From an uncultured Lachnospiraceae bacterium (GTDB lineage Bacteria; Bacillota; Clostridia; Lachnospirales; Lachnospiraceae): a stretch of DNA of 63,930 nt. Location: NCBI GenBank assembly GCA_910584585.1, contig CAJUBP010000023.1, forward strand, positions 1 to 63,930. Reading direction: 5' to 3'. The notes beneath the pieces are model-generated. The model was not told the DNA's origin. It did no database searches and saw nothing but the letters and a program-made list of their open reading frames with translations. Position 1 is the stretch's first letter; every line of letters begins with the position of its first letter. Below are positions 16,732-25,028 of this stretch, in pieces. The position numbers and the translations under genes are program-made.

Positions 16732-18189
16732 ATGAGGATAGCGATTTGCGATGATGATGAGCGGGAACTGGAACAATTCCAGGAATTGATAAAAGAGTAT
16801 CAGGCAAGCCGTGAAATAAGCGTTGACTGCCGTTTTTTTCACAACAGCATGGATTTTATATGCGAAATCGAGGGCGGGGAATATGATCTTATTTTGCTGG
16901 ATGTTCTTATGCCCGGAATAAACGGTGTGCAGGCCGCCTGGGAATTGAGAGAGCTGGACAAAAATGTAAAAATAATTTTTGTATCTTCGTCGCCGGAATT
17001 TGCTTTGGAAAGTTACAGTGTGGGGGCATATTATTACTTTATCAAACCTGTAGACGTCAATTCGTTTTTTCCATTGCTGGACAAAGTGGCAAGCGAACTT
17101 TCGATCCAAAAAGAACAGGGCCTGGTACTGAAGAATCGCAAGTGCGTGGTCAAAGTCCCCTTTCAAAAGCTGGAATATGTGGAGGTAATCAACAAAACCG
17201 TGTCGTTTCATTTAACAGACGGCGCAATTCATGAGATCACTGCCGCTTTGGCGGAGTTTGAAGAGAAACTTTTGGCCAGGCCGGAATTTTTGAAAACCCA
17301 TCGTTCTTATCTTATCAATTTAAACCATGTCCAGGCCATTAAAGATCATTTCGTTATGACCAAAAACGGGCATAGTATTCCCATCTCCCGGAAGCGGCGG
17401 GGACTGGTGCAAGATGCTTATGTGCGTTTTTTAAATCAATCGGAGGAAGAAGTTCCGCAAGATCAGGCACAGCCCTTATTATCAGAAAATCAATCCGAAG
17501 ATTTGGGCGGTTCCTGGCGGATTCTGCTGGTGGATGACGACGGAGACGACAGAATCTTTTGGGCGGGAATTCTGCGCAGCCACGGCTGTATCGTAGATAT
17601 TGCCAAAAACGGGGAAGAAGCGTACCGGCTGGCAGAAGAAGCGTCCTATGACTGTGTGCTGATGGACGTGAAGATGCCTGGAGAGGATGGATTTTCTGTC
17701 TGTGAAAAGCTTCGCAAACGGATAAACGCGCCTGTGATTTTTTTAAGCTGCCTTACAGAATCAGAGAAACAAATCGAAGGATTTGCGGCTGGCGGCATAG
17801 ACTATATTACAAAGGACACCTCTGCGGAACTTTTTTGGATAAAGGTGGAGACGCGGATGAGATTGGAGGTATCCGGGCACACCCGGCTGTGTTATGGCCC
17901 GCTTTTGCTGGATTTGTCAAAACACAAGGCTTTAATGAATGAAAGAGAACTGCTTCTTACCCCTATTGAATTTGATATTTTGCAGCAGCTTTCCGGGCAG
18001 GCAGAACATATTTTTACCCCGGAAGAGATTTTTGAAAAAATATGGGGAGAACAGCCTTGGGACGGCGGGCAGATGGTGCAGACCCATATGTCCCGTCTCC
18101 GCCGGAAACTGGAAAAAGCCTGGGAAGAACATCATTTTATTGAAGCTGTCTGGGGAAAAGGGTACCGTTTTGTCCCCGTAAATGATTGA
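16732..18189 (+). CDS. Double response regulator: REC-LytTR-REC-winged helix
   Basis: 485 aa in one uninterrupted frame. Residues 1-118: receiver with acidic D7-D9, phospho-Asp D57 and K105. Residues 135-236: LytTR DNA-binding domain (FLKTHRSYLINLNHV, PISRKRR). Residues 237-260: acidic linker. Residues 262-375: second receiver with D268-D270, phospho-Asp D312 and K361 (YITKDT). Residues 385-485: OmpR winged helix (LTPIEFDILQQL ... QMVQTHMSRLRRKLE ... VWGKGYRFVP). Each half alone is a complete ordinary regulator, so this is a fusion of a LytTR and an OmpR regulator with two phosphoacceptors and two DNA-binding domains. It is followed by its likely kinase. Confidence 0.9.
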   Translation: MRIAICDDDERELEQFQELIKEYQASREISVDCRFFHNSMDFICEIEGGEYDLILLDVLMPGINGVQAAWELRELDKNVKIIFVSSSPEFALESYSVGAYYYFIKPVDVNSFFPLLDKVASELSIQKEQGLVLKNRKCVVKVPFQKLEYVEVINKTVSFHLTDGAIHEITAALAEFEEKLLARPEFLKTHRSYLINLNHVQAIKDHFVMTKNGHSIPISRKRRGLVQDAYVRFLNQSEEEVPQDQAQPLLSENQSEDLGGSWRILLVDDDGDDRIFWAGILRSHGCIVDIAKNGEEAYRLAEEASYDCVLMDVKMPGEDGFSVCEKLRKRINAPVIFLSCLTESEKQIEGFAAGGIDYITKDTSAELFWIKVETRMRLEVSGHTRLCYGPLLLDLSKHKALMNERELLLTPIEFDILQQLSGQAEHIFTPEEIFEKIWGEQPWDGGQMVQTHMSRLRRKLEKAWEEHHFIEAVWGKGYRFVPVND

Positions 18190-18268
18190 TCGGGTGCATG
18201 AAAAATTAATCGGTGAAACAGCAATTAAGTGAAACAGCAATTGAGTGAAGCAACATAAGGAGGCGCAT

Positions 18269-20182
18269 ATGAGACAATTGACAGCCTGGCTGCAGTCTTT
18301 GGGCATTTTAGTTTTATTGGCAGTCTTCTTTATGCTGCTTTTTTATACGGATAATAAATATCAAACGCCGCCTCCCTATGGAAAGTCAGGCGTCATTGCT
18401 CTTAAGGAGGAGGATTTGGAGAGGGAGAATCCTATTTTTCTTATTGACGGCTGGACGCTGACCGATGAAAAGGTGAAGAATCAGCCCACTTATATCGGTG
18501 AATTTTCAAACCTCCAACGGGGGGATTTGTCAGCTTCGCCTCATGGCAGGGCCAGTTATCAATTGATTCTAAGGTATGAAGGCGGACCCCGGATTGTATC
18601 TGTAGATTTTCCCCAGCTTTCTTTTCAGTATGCCATTTTTTTAGACAATAAGCAGCTTGCCCGGGGGACGGGAAATGGGAGGATTACTTTTTTGCTGAAA
18701 TCGGGGGAGCATGCGCTGCGGGTGGAAACTTCCTCAAAGCTGGGATATTACAGCGGGATGTATTTTCCTCCTGCACTGGGTACGGCTGAAACATTGCAGA
18801 GGGTGGACAGCATCCGGAATTTTGCTTATGCGCTGGCGTTTCTGCTGCCGCTGACTTTGGCTTTATTTACTATTTTTCTCTGGCGGACAGGAGGAAATAT
18901 CAATCGTTGGTTTGGGTTTTTGTGCTGTTTTTATGCCCTTTATATGTTTCGGTATTTTGTACAGTTGTTTGCCATGCCTGCGGCGCAGTATTGGTTTCTT
19001 GTGCAGAATCTGGCGTTTTACGGTCTGTGCTTCAGTGTGGTGCAGCTTACGGTTTTGGCCTGTGAATTTTCCGGTGGAAAAATCTGGCGGTGGGTGAGGA
19101 TGGTTCTTTTCATCTGGCCGCTGATACTATTTATCTTGTGTCTGCTGATTCCAGTATTTTCATGGGCGGTGTCGCTTCATGGAAAATTGACGGATATGTA
19201 TTATGTATTTACTTTTTGCAGCGCCGCCTTTTTCGCGTCGCGGGGGACGGAAGCGGAAAGTCTGGAAATCCGCGCAATGAGGGCAGGCTGTTCGGTGTTT
19301 GGAATGGGTCTGATTGTCAATCTTTTCTATTCTAATTTTTTCGAGCCCATTCGTTTTTTCTGGCAGTTTGAGTGGTGCGGGCTGTATCTGGTGGCGGTGT
19401 TCGGCGTTATGATGGTATTGCGCAGCCGCCGTGTGTTAAGGGAAAATGACGCACTTACCAATCATCTGGAAGAACAGGTGAAAGAGCGTACCCAAGAGGT
19501 CACTCAGCTTTTGGAGGAACGCAAAGCCTTTTTTTCCGATATGGCCCATGATTTAAAGGCTCCGGTGTTTGCCACCCAGTCTTTTATTAAAGCAATCCGA
19601 AAAAGCGGCGTGGGAGTGGATATGGAGCTGCAAAAATACCTGGATCAGGCGGAGGCGAAGCAGTGGGAAATGGCCCGGAGACTTCAGGGGCTTTCTGCCA
19701 TTAATGCCCTGGACAGAATCAAAGAGGAACCGGTTCGGATATCTCTTAAGGAGATGCTCTCAGAGATTTACGCGGCATACCATGGAGAAGCCGAAGTCAG
19801 ATCGGTGTACTTTATTGTGGAAGAACCGGAGCAGGATGCTTTTTTCATGGCCCAGCCGGAAAAACTGAATATACTTTTTGAGAATCTAATTTACAATGCG
19901 CTGAAAGCTACGGATAAAAATGGAAATATTCAGGTATCTGGACGGGTAGAAAATCAGAAAATCTATGTGGATGTTAAAGATTCCGGCTGCGGTATTCCAA
20001 AAGAAGAGCTGCCTTTTATTTTTCAGCGGTTTTTTGTGGGAGAAAATAACAGGGCTACGGGCACAGGACTGGGATTGTATATTGTGCAAAGCATTGTGGA
20101 GGAATTGGGCGGAACCATTGAGGTATGGTCTGTTGTGGGGGAAGGGACAAGGTTTAGGATGGAATTTCCGCAGGATATTTAG
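18269..20182 (+). CDS. Sensor histidine kinase with 7TM-DISM-like sensor region
   Basis: 637 aa from the ATG at 18269, which has an AAGGAGG site; the upstream GTG (18245) lacks one. One N-terminal TM helix, an extracellular beta-rich domain of about 150 residues (7TMR-DISM extracellular-like), about seven TM helices (roughly 185-390), a coiled coil, then the H box FFSDMAHDLKAPVF (His about 427), N box NLIYNALKA, G1 DSGCGIP and G2 GTGLGLYIVQSIVEELGG. All catalytic boxes are intact. It is the presumed phosphodonor of the adjacent double regulator. Confidence 0.88.
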   Translation: MRQLTAWLQSLGILVLLAVFFMLLFYTDNKYQTPPPYGKSGVIALKEEDLERENPIFLIDGWTLTDEKVKNQPTYIGEFSNLQRGDLSASPHGRASYQLILRYEGGPRIVSVDFPQLSFQYAIFLDNKQLARGTGNGRITFLLKSGEHALRVETSSKLGYYSGMYFPPALGTAETLQRVDSIRNFAYALAFLLPLTLALFTIFLWRTGGNINRWFGFLCCFYALYMFRYFVQLFAMPAAQYWFLVQNLAFYGLCFSVVQLTVLACEFSGGKIWRWVRMVLFIWPLILFILCLLIPVFSWAVSLHGKLTDMYYVFTFCSAAFFASRGTEAESLEIRAMRAGCSVFGMGLIVNLFYSNFFEPIRFFWQFEWCGLYLVAVFGVMMVLRSRRVLRENDALTNHLEEQVKERTQEVTQLLEERKAFFSDMAHDLKAPVFATQSFIKAIRKSGVGVDMELQKYLDQAEAKQWEMARRLQGLSAINALDRIKEEPVRISLKEMLSEIYAAYHGEAEVRSVYFIVEEPEQDAFFMAQPEKLNILFENLIYNALKATDKNGNIQVSGRVENQKIYVDVKDSGCGIPKEELPFIFQRFFVGENNRATGTGLGLYIVQSIVEELGGTIEVWSVVGEGTRFRMEFPQDI

Positions 20183-20364
20183 ATTTTAGAATAAACCCAG
20201 TGTCTTATTACTGTTATTTCCACCATAAACAAAAGTTTCTGTTACACAAAGCAGAAAAACTATTTTCCACCAACAACTTTCCTTTTTCATACTTACAAGT
20301 TAAATCATGTCCAATAAAGAATTCATTTTATATTAACTCATCCGCCGTCAAAATCCCCAATATT

Positions 20365-20950
20365 TTATTCTTCCAGTGCAATCTCCAGCAGTTCTGCCGC
20401 ATCTCTGACAAAACTCCGGGCTTCCATAAGATACATTCTGCGGATCCGTTGTTGTGACCGTCACTGTTATTCCGGCTTCCTGCCTTGATTTTACAAGATA
20501 GATAAAGTGTTCATATTGGCAAAATCCGTTTTTTCAGTGCCTTTTTTATGACTGTCAAAATCAAAGACAATAAACCGACATGTTTCATCTGGAAACAGCG
20601 GATACACACCTAATACGTCCGCACCGTCTTCCCGATATTCAAGAAGGTGCTCTATAATTTTTTCAGGCTTAAGTTCCGTCCATCTCTTATGCTCACAGGC
20701 TTCGCACTTAATATTTTCACCTCGCTGTTTCGGACATATCCGGTTATTCCATCTGTGATCGCACTGTGGAAGATATCCCCCTTTCATGCCTCTTTTAGCA
20801 TAGACATCCGTTCTTCCCCAAAACATTGCAAAATATTTATTCGCAAGTTCTTCGGTAATATATTTTCTTTGGATGCGTCCTCCCTGGTCGTGATCGTACT
20901 CCTTATTTGTTTCTATCTTTTCTCTTCTTAAATATGCGAAATGGGCGTTT
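20365..20950 (-). pseudogene. Remnant of TOTE-type archaeo-eukaryotic primase gene with deleted middle
   Basis: From about 20925 down to 20500 the minus strand reads ITEELANKYFAMFWGRTDVY, CPKQRG-x-IKCEACEHKRW and VLGVYPLFPDETCRFIVFDF, the start of the AEP primase domain described in TOTE conflict systems (zinc-type Cys pairs and the FDFD motif). At about 20500 the frame shifts into AGITVTVTTTDPQNVSYG and, in a further frame, VRDAAELLEIALEE with TAA at 20365-20367, which resemble the PLD-like C-terminal end of the same large proteins. Several hundred residues (helicase part) are missing. The primase identification is fairly firm; the tail is less certain. Confidence 0.55.
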
Positions 20951-21415
20951 TCCAGAATTATCATATATATGACATACATCACAGGCTCTTACTACATCTT
21001 TCACTAAACCCAACGCTCTATCATATCTTGAAATTATTTTTTCTTCTGGAACATCATGACCTCCCGATTCTACCCTTGATTTCACACGCCAAATATTAAT
21101 TGCAGGATCTGCGGTGAGGATATAATAACAACGAATAAAGTATCCTTTTTCTTTTGCTCTCTCCAATAACCTCAGGTTACGCTCTGTAGACAACACCGTT
21201 TCAAAACAAAACTCATTCATCTGCTCAATATGTTTTTCCCTTTGTTTTTCTGCTAATTGCGCCGCTTCCAAATCTGAACATTTTAGATTCTTCTTTATTT
21301 CATCGGCATTAATATAATCCATCGGAGGTTTTAACAACTCTGTAAACGTACTTTTTCCTGAGCCATTAGGTCCGGCGAATACAACTACTTCAGGTTTTTT
21401 TTGCAATACGTTCAC
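20903..21415 (-). CDS. Zeta-toxin family P-loop kinase
   Basis: 170 aa, GTG start with GAAAGGGG upstream. Walker A GPNGSGKST (about 15-23), then YINADEI with the catalytic Asp, FETVLSTERNLRLLERAKEK and RVKSRVESGGHDVPEEKIISRY, all typical of small zeta-like toxins that phosphorylate UDP-sugar precursors of peptidoglycan. The 26-bp overlap with the upstream gene is typical of TA pairs. The C-terminus (IFKKRKDRNK) is slightly shorter than relatives I recall and ends where the primase remnant begins, so the gene may be clipped by that junction. Confidence 0.75.
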   Translation of the reverse strand: MNVLQKKPEVVVFAGPNGSGKSTFTELLKPPMDYINADEIKKNLKCSDLEAAQLAEKQREKHIEQMNEFCFETVLSTERNLRLLERAKEKGYFIRCYYILTADPAINIWRVKSRVESGGHDVPEEKIISRYDRALGLVKDVVRACDVCHIYDNSGKRPFRIFKKRKDRNK

Positions 21416-21611
21416 TGTAACGCCCCTTTCTCATTTTTGTTCCGATCTCTACTCTCGTTCCATCATTACTCTCATGATATATCGTTTGTGTTTGTCTATC
21501 ATAAACAACGATAGGAATATCTAATGCTTTCTTCTTTTCTAACTCAATTTTTACCGCCGCATTTGCACGTTTCACAACTGCTTCATCAGGAATATATTCT
21601 TCACGTTTCAT
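21390..21611 (-). CDS. Small protein upstream of zeta toxin, probable cognate antitoxin
   Basis: 73 aa, GGAG 6 bases before ATG. Charged N-terminal helix (IPDEAVVKRANAAVKIELEK) followed by a beta segment (IPIVVYDRQTQTIYHES). It overlaps the zeta-toxin gene by 26 bp. Position and size are those of the partner in such modules. There is no DNA-binding motif. Confidence 0.7.
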   Translation of the reverse strand: MKREEYIPDEAVVKRANAAVKIELEKKKALDIPIVVYDRQTQTIYHESNDGTRVEIGTKMRKGRYSERIAKKT

Positions 21612-21713
21612 ATCGTTCTCCTTCCTACTACGTTATACATACTAATAAGAAATTCAACAGATGTTGCCTGCCTTAACATCTGTCTGCACCGCTTCTTTCG
21701 TAATAAGTCTAGT

Positions 21714-24026
21714 TTATTTTCGTACAGTCTTTTTGCTGACAGCCGGGGCAACGCAAATGCCAGCCAAAGCAGCCGCCGCAATCAGGAGAAAGATTCTGTG
21801 ATATGAGGTTTCCCTGCTGCGGTCCGGTTGCTCTGTCAGACTTTCTTGTTCTTCCTGCTCGGATAAGGCGAAAGAGTGAGAAGTCTTTGTTTCCATGTCA
21901 ACTGTATCCGACGCGGGGTCTTCCGCCTGGATAGGGGGTTTGGCAGTTCCTGAGGCAAGGATAGGAGGATGCTTTTTATCGGAATGGATGTCTGTTTCCG
22001 TCTGTACTCGGATAAAAGGCTGAATTGAGTCTTCGGAACTTTCTGGTATGTAGTTTCTTTCTGGAGATTGTTGCTCTTCATTTAATATTTCACGAAACAG
22101 TCTGCCCAGCATGTCCGGTGTTTTTATGCTGTCCCCAGGAGTTTTTGACGTATGAGTCTGCTGCCTGCCCGTTTTATTTTGCGGGGAATCTGTCTGGGGC
22201 CTGCCTGCATTATTTCCGGAGTTCTGGGAAGAATCTGTTGGCGAGCCATTGGCATTATTTCCGGAGTTCTGAGAGGAATCTGTCAGAGAACCATTCGGAT
22301 TTTTCTCAGAATCCAGGGAAGGATTCGTTTGAGTTCCACCGGAATTATTTTCAGGATCCTGCGGGGGATCTGTTTGAGAACCATTCGGATTGTTTTCCGT
22401 GTTCGAGGGAGGATTTGGCTGCTGTCCGCCTGCGTCGTCTTTCGTGTCTGAGGGAGGATTCGGCTGCTGTCCCCCAGTATTGTCCTCCGGTTCCTGAGGA
22501 AGATTGGGCCGCTGACCCTCTGTGGTGCTGTCATTTTTATTGTCTGAGCCGGCATTGCCTTCATTCCCTCCGGAGCCGCCCAGGGCCGGGAGCTGAACCG
22601 GAATATGATAGGAATTGGGCCATGGAAGGATCATTTGTCTGCCGTCATAACTTCCTCCTTCAATTTTCAATCCAATGAAGAAGGGAACGGGTTCTTCTCC
22701 GGCGGCTTTTGCTTCCAGGTAGGACCGGTAAGGTTCCTGATCTTTCTCTAAAACAAGGGCATGTTTGCTGTTGGCGGTGGAAGGCTGGGCATTGATTGTC
22801 TCTAAGAGCGAAACATCGGAAAGTTCTGTCCATTCTGTTTCCCCTTCCGCCAGTGCATAGGCCCGGATAGCAGACGCGCCGGTGGGCTTTAGATGGAAAA
22901 CTGCCTCCAATCCGGTGTTATTCTGAAGCAGTGCGCCGGTGGGTTCTTCCTTGTCTTTAATGACGTTTAAGACCAACCTGACTTCATCAGAAAGAGCAAA
23001 TTCACTGATGCTAAGGGGCTGTTCCAGTTGAAAAACGCCTGCCGGGGTATCAACTATTGTGCCTGCTGGAACTGTGATTTCTTCTGCTGCGTCGTAAATA
23101 GTTATGCTTTCCCCTGCAGTGAGTTCTGGCAGCGACAGAGGTTTCCAGGTGACCGGGCAGTCTACCGTGCATCTTGCAAACGCATTATTTTCCTGCAGGA
23201 TCTGTATCTCGATGGGAAGGACGTCCGGCAGATATGCAGCTATTTTTTCCGATGTAGAATGTTCTCCTACGGTAATTTGATATCTGCCGTAGCAAATATA
23301 AGGTCTGAACTTGCGCACCAGCATGGAAGGGCTGAATGCGGCCACAGGCGTATATTCTTCTGAAAGGGGTTTTGGGCCTTCCCGTTTTATGACCGCTGTC
23401 TGGCTGTCATAGGTGATTCCGTTTTCTCTGGTAAGGCGCAGCTTTAAATAAAAACAATCGATCTCTTTGGCAATATAACTTTTTAGAGGTTCCTGATTTT
23501 CATGAAGACAGGTCTGATTTTGCAGTTTTTTTACGGTTATTTCGTTATCCATATCTTCCGGCAGGAGCAGATACCAATTTCTTTTGCAGGATTGCCAGTT
23601 TTTCCCATCCAGGGAATACAATGGCTCTGCCAGGCTGATATCAGGCGGAAATTCTTTGAAAGTGCCTTCTGCAATATATCCCTGGGGAGAAAGTGTAATT
23701 CTGGCGGAGAATCCGGGAGCCTCCCCAGGGGATGGAGTATCCGCGTTGTCAGCTGTGATGATGGGGGTGTTCTGGAAACCGGAAGCTGTAATACCCTCGT
23801 TATCAGCTGTGGTGGTGGAGATGTCCTGGGGACCGGAAGCTGTAGTATCCGCATCGTCAGCCGTGACAATTAGCATATGCCGACAGGTATTGTCAAATAT
23901 CATAGCATTGTCTGAGGCTGCTGTCGGTTCTTTTGGCGTTTGCGTTGTTTTTGCAAAAGATGGCAGGCTGTTTGATATCAGCAGCAAAGCCGCCAGCGTC
24001 GCTGCAAGTTTTTGTTCCATCTTCAT
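21714..24026 (-). CDS. Secreted surface protein with Asn/Gly/Ser/Pro repeat region
   Basis: 770 aa from ATG 24026 (GGAG 9 bases upstream); an in-frame ATG at 24137 would add residues unlike a signal peptide. Signal peptide with LLISNSLPSFA cleavage region, Thr/Ala-rich N-terminal repeats, a beta-rich ectodomain, then a low-complexity stalk (about 490-640) of ~17-residue Pro/Asn/Gly/Ser/Gln repeats (such as NSGNNANGSPTDSSQ), and a C-terminal TM helix (FLLIAAAALAGICVAPAVS) with basic tail. No LPxTG is seen. Its expression and partner are unknown. Confidence 0.7.
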   Translation of the reverse strand: MKMEQKLAATLAALLLISNSLPSFAKTTQTPKEPTAASDNAMIFDNTCRHMLIVTADDADTTASGPQDISTTTADNEGITASGFQNTPIITADNADTPSPGEAPGFSARITLSPQGYIAEGTFKEFPPDISLAEPLYSLDGKNWQSCKRNWYLLLPEDMDNEITVKKLQNQTCLHENQEPLKSYIAKEIDCFYLKLRLTRENGITYDSQTAVIKREGPKPLSEEYTPVAAFSPSMLVRKFRPYICYGRYQITVGEHSTSEKIAAYLPDVLPIEIQILQENNAFARCTVDCPVTWKPLSLPELTAGESITIYDAAEEITVPAGTIVDTPAGVFQLEQPLSISEFALSDEVRLVLNVIKDKEEPTGALLQNNTGLEAVFHLKPTGASAIRAYALAEGETEWTELSDVSLLETINAQPSTANSKHALVLEKDQEPYRSYLEAKAAGEEPVPFFIGLKIEGGSYDGRQMILPWPNSYHIPVQLPALGGSGGNEGNAGSDNKNDSTTEGQRPNLPQEPEDNTGGQQPNPPSDTKDDAGGQQPNPPSNTENNPNGSQTDPPQDPENNSGGTQTNPSLDSEKNPNGSLTDSSQNSGNNANGSPTDSSQNSGNNAGRPQTDSPQNKTGRQQTHTSKTPGDSIKTPDMLGRLFREILNEEQQSPERNYIPESSEDSIQPFIRVQTETDIHSDKKHPPILASGTAKPPIQAEDPASDTVDMETKTSHSFALSEQEEQESLTEQPDRSRETSYHRIFLLIAAAALAGICVAPAVSKKTVRK

Positions 24027-24274
24027 AAGTATGTACTCCGTTTGAAATAAATTTGTCGTTAAGTGTTTGGGCGCTAAAGAGTAATCCGGTAGTTCTGTCC
24101 GTACCTGAAGATAAATAAACACATCCTTGCCATTCACGCAGTTTCAAAAGCATTTTACGCTGCCGGCAGTTTCGAAGCCGGATTTTGTTATATTCTTTAT
24201 CATATTCCAGATTCGCCCGGAAGTCTTAGTCTGTTTTAATTTTAATAAGTGTCATTTGTGATGTCAAGGGAATA

Positions 24275-24499
24275 ATGCCGGGCGGAAATGGGATAAAAAT
24301 GGAAAAAGGATTCATTCCCATGATTAATATGGAAAGGTACAGTCTGATCCTTCATTGCAAAAATGGCATAACGCGGATCAATTTGGAAAAGCTGGTATAC
24401 TGCGAAGCGGCAGGGCGCAGGTTATATTTCTATTTGAATAATGAAAAAGTTCTGGAATGTATCGGAAGTATGGATGAATTGTATCAGAAGCTTCTGTAG
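24275..24499 (+). pseudogene. Truncated LytTR-domain protein
   Basis: Up to 74 aa; an ATG at 24299 or 24320 is also possible. SLILHCKNGITRINLEKLVY, then EAAGRRLYFYLNNEKVLECI and GSMDELYQKLL match the first three strands and helix of a LytTR domain. The second half with the conserved H-x-S-Y-hydrophobic-V-N and S-R motifs is absent. There is no receiver domain. It is either a cut-down gene or, more likely, a decayed remnant. Confidence 0.5.
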
Positions 24500-24510
24500 G
24501 CATTTTTGGC

Positions 24511-24954
24511 ATGGTATTGTCCGCCGCGTTTTGCGGTATTAACTGGACATGGCAGAAACGCATTGTTATAGCGGCAAGTATGGCGGGGATCTTAGAGCGT
24601 GTCTTAAAATTCATTCCCGCCATCTGCACTAAGGAATCCACCAGGCTTCGCACCTGATACCCCCTTAGTGCCAAGCATCCCCCACTTAGCGCGATATTTG
24701 CGCTATCAGATTGAACATTAGTAGTTCAATCTGCATGAATTCAGGTTACATAGCCCGCTATGCGCCCTTCATTTGGCACAAATCTCCCACTAAGTGGAGA
24801 ATACATCTGTCAGAAAGCAATTTTAAGACACGCTCTAGTATTTCAGGGAATTATTTATTTTTTTGTGAATTCAGAAATTATTGTGGAGCGTTATAGCGGA
24901 ATCTATGCGTTTTCTGTGAAAGACGGCAGATTTATTCTGCGTGTTTCTTTATAG
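24511..24954 (+). pseudogene. Small ORF interrupted by MITE copy A
   Basis: Removing 24595-24837, so that a single TA remains, joins 24511-24594 to 24838-24954 as an uninterrupted 66-codon ORF with one hydrophobic segment (RIVIAASMAGIL plus VFQGIIYFFV). A second frame is also open across the junction, so which frame was coding, if any, is not settled. I do not recognise the product. Confidence 0.35.
24593..24837 (+). mobile_element. MITE-like palindromic element, copy A (245 bp)
   Basis: Ends TAGAGCGTGTCTTAAAATT and AATTTTAAGACACGCTCTA are perfect 19-bp inverted repeats beginning and ending with TA. Interior: CCCACTTAGCG...GATATTTGCG, ACATAGCCCGCTATGCGCCC and CCCACTAAGTGG blocks also found in copy C, plus about 80 bp of extra nested hairpins (CACTAAGG/CCTTAGTG and AGATTGAAC/GTTCAATCT). 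There is no coding capacity. TA termini suggest movement by an IS630/Tc1-mariner type transposase elsewhere in the genome. Confidence 0.75.
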
Positions 24955-25028
24955 ATAAAGTTGATTTGGATTAATTTCCGGTCAATGAATATTACATATA
25001 AATGTTTATGCAGAAAGGAGTTTACATT

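Noticed and set aside
20200..20457. Plus-strand 85-codon ORF after the kinase
   Set aside because: It is the complement of the degraded primase-gene tail; no plausible ribosome binding site or domain.
22025..22678. Long plus-strand ORFs opposite the 21714-24026 surface-protein gene
   Set aside because: They mirror the low-complexity Asn/Gly/Ser repeats of the real gene on the other strand.
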